A DNA stretch of 64,000 nucleotides from Tanypteryx hageni (lineage: Eukaryota > Arthropoda > Insecta > Odonata > Petaluridae). The position numbers and the translations under genes are program-made. Below, piece after piece: positions 61,830 through 64,000 of the stretch. The notes under the pieces are model-generated. The model did no database searches. It was not told the DNA's origin and worked only from the letters and a program-made list of their open reading frames with translations. The stretch is from NCBI GenBank assembly GCA_028673005.1, contig CM054116.1, positions 94,942,707 through 95,006,706 on the forward strand, written 5' to 3'. The stretch's first letter is position 1, and each line of letters starts with the position of its first letter.

Positions 61830-61938
61830 CTCAGTAGTGGAATAACTAAGATTGCGCGGAATCCCGGAGTAGATTTTTTCAAGGCCTTCAAATTCCATCT
61901 CCCATAATGCGCGGGACCCCGGGGCGATATCTACACCT

Positions 61939-64000
61939 CTGTCCACGACAAAGGCATGCACCGCATTACGATCGCTCGAGCTACGGACATTTTACATGAA
62001 ATAAAAACTGTAAACTTAAGGATTACTGACCGTCTTCCTCCAATTTAACGTTTTCTTGACAATCTTGAAAAATTACAAAGCAATACATCTTCGGAAGAAA
62101 ATGTATAAATATAACAATTTCATTATACCGAAACAGAGAAATAAAACAATGACGAATTTAACGACTTGAGCTCAATATCACGATCGGGGTGTCGCCTAAC
62201 TAAGGCATCGTCGGGTGCAGTTTAACAATATTTTCTTCCACTGTTTCATCAGATAACAATAACAGAAAATTATACATGTTACATTATATTCTACTTTTAC
62301 TGTATTTAAAAAACGTTGCATTAAAATTGACCATGTTTATTATGCACATTTCAGAAGATCCTCCCCCTCCTTCTTGCTACCAGTAATCCCTATCCCAGCA
62401 TGTGAAGCTCCCTATCATCTCGCACGATGCTCCAATATTCGTAAATTGCATTAAAGTGATTGTTCGATCATTTACTGTTCTCTTGGAATGACTGTACATT
62501 TATCTGCATCACAGTGGAATATCAATCTAACACGCAACCGTATTTTATACCGTTTCACTTTTGGGAGGGGAACCTTTCTCTGGGAACGAATCACCGAAAA
62601 ACGAACAGAATTATGGGGGCGAAAAGATTCAAATTACGGACATCCGCGTCACGGGTAACTTTTCAATAACGTAACCGGTCCTTGCCGTGGGGGTTATATG
62701 TAACATTTTCCCAAATATTATGTCATCGACACAGAAATTTAATCTCCGTAAATTTCAACTTCCCGCAAGCTGTGTGAAGTTATGGACCATCTGAATTTCC
62801 CATCTAACTACGAAATGTTATGTGAGGAATCTGAGATATTTCGCTGCAAATAAAATTTGATATGCACGCAATTAATATGTAATTAATTTCCATTAAGACG
62901 GAACGAAAGAAAGCGTGTGAAGAAGCTGTTGCGTACAACGTTTTATGGATAATACGGTAAATGATTTGGTTGGCCATTGCTTTCCTGTATGATGCAATTT
63001 TTTATGCAGACCTTATAGGCTAATGATTTAATTTAACACGAATGCTTCTTCAGAGCCAGATATTTTATGACCGCTCAAGAAAGTGCGCCCAACTATTACT
63101 GCGAAAGCTGTTTTCTTTGCAATTCCACGGGAATAAAGGCTAATTCTGTAAGAATACGAGATGACAAAAATGTCAGTTCTTATAATTTACTTTGAAGAAA
63201 CATTAAAAATTTCAAAGTATCCTTCGCGCTTTCACTTTATGTCTTTATTTTTACTTTATTGCTTTCCATCGAATTTATCAGACACAGTTAAGTTTCCATT
63301 GGTCTAACGTGCATAATTCGTTTTTCATTTTCCCTTTCCCAATATCAGATCCATTTGATTTTCTGGCAATTATATTTTTTTTAAACTTGACGTGGTAAAG
63401 CAAAAGAGGTTTGATTCTATTTCATATCAATCTTACAGGATTTATTTCTTTTACTTTTTACTCAACATTTTTCTTGGCGAAGTACATCCATTTCAATGGA
63501 AAACAAAAGCAACGGTATCCACTTTTAACCAAGGCGTCAATTACTTTTAACCCTCTTCACCTCGTGTAACTTATTTACTTGGTTTTAAATACGTGGGCTT
63601 AAATTAGTAATCATCACTTCGAGTTGTTTTTTTTAGCGATTTTCTCTAAAAAAATTGTTACCTTTTCTAATGATATTATTTAGTGATTTTCACCTGCTAC
63701 ATGTTCATTTTATCAATAAAACAGACAATTAAAATGTTTATTATTGTACAAAGTAGGTAGTTATTTTAAAAATTTAATGGTAATTGAAAATCATTATTTT
63801 AATTTGAAAAAGATTTTAATCATATAATATCGTTCCAGCGGACGACCTAATTTACACTCAAATACTCGGAATCGCACAAAAGCGCTGATCACTATGCAGA
63901 AAAAGTAAGAATGGAAATGGTGACTGCGTCACGCCTCCATTAATTTACTTTGATTAAAAAGCGATAGCGGAGAGCAATAAATTTTACTCGTGACTAACGG
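61939..64000. other. No gene seen
   Basis: AT-rich with ordinary CpG content. No exon, RNA gene or repeat is recognised; the ORF at 62460-62669 has no domain. Confidence 0.45.

Overview
The window is a piece of a eukaryotic, almost certainly arthropod (probably insect) nuclear genome. It is AT-rich, with spliced genes, GT-AG introns, sparse coding sequence and many transposon relics. A low-methylation holometabolan looks unlikely because gene bodies are strongly CpG-depleted (see findings). I cannot name the species; a hemimetabolous or palaeopteran insect with a large genome would fit.

Layout. (1) 1-6.2 kb is intergenic and CpG-normal. It holds a foldback element, purine-rich tandem arrays, a small hAT element and copy A of a ~700-bp dispersed repeat. 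(2) 6.2-16.2 kb (+) holds the complete 12-exon gene for the alpha subunit of mitochondrial processing peptidase (PMPCA), predicted 557 aa. Its introns carry at least five DNA-transposon relics, and its 3' UTR carries a long perfect hairpin. (3) 16.4-36.5 kb (-), convergent with PMPCA, holds a multi-exon gene of the 'nose resistant to fluoxetine' (NRF-6) / acyltransferase-3 membrane family. Thirteen exons join in phase to give 645 codons; the first N-terminal exon(s) and the last C-terminal membrane exon were not found. Its introns hold a 1.25-kb hAT element, a TA-flanked TIR element with a second element nested in it, and a hAT copy with a perfect 8-bp target duplication. (4) 36.5-64 kb has no further gene I can support. 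It contains a pogo-type element, a Helitron 3' end, copy B of the dispersed repeat, a diverged tandem duplication, a full-length RTE-like LINE whose single ORF is broken only by two in-frame stops, a 650-bp GA-rich array, and a decayed fragment resembling Penelope-like retroelements.

The two host genes are functionally unrelated: one is mitochondrial presequence processing, the other a multi-pass membrane acyltransferase-like protein. They share only a convergent 3' arrangement. No new multi-gene system was found. The most informative signals are the sharp CpG boundary that coincides with the transcribed block, a 72-bp stop-free in-frame intron in the NRF gene, the 3' UTR hairpin, and the near-intact LINE.
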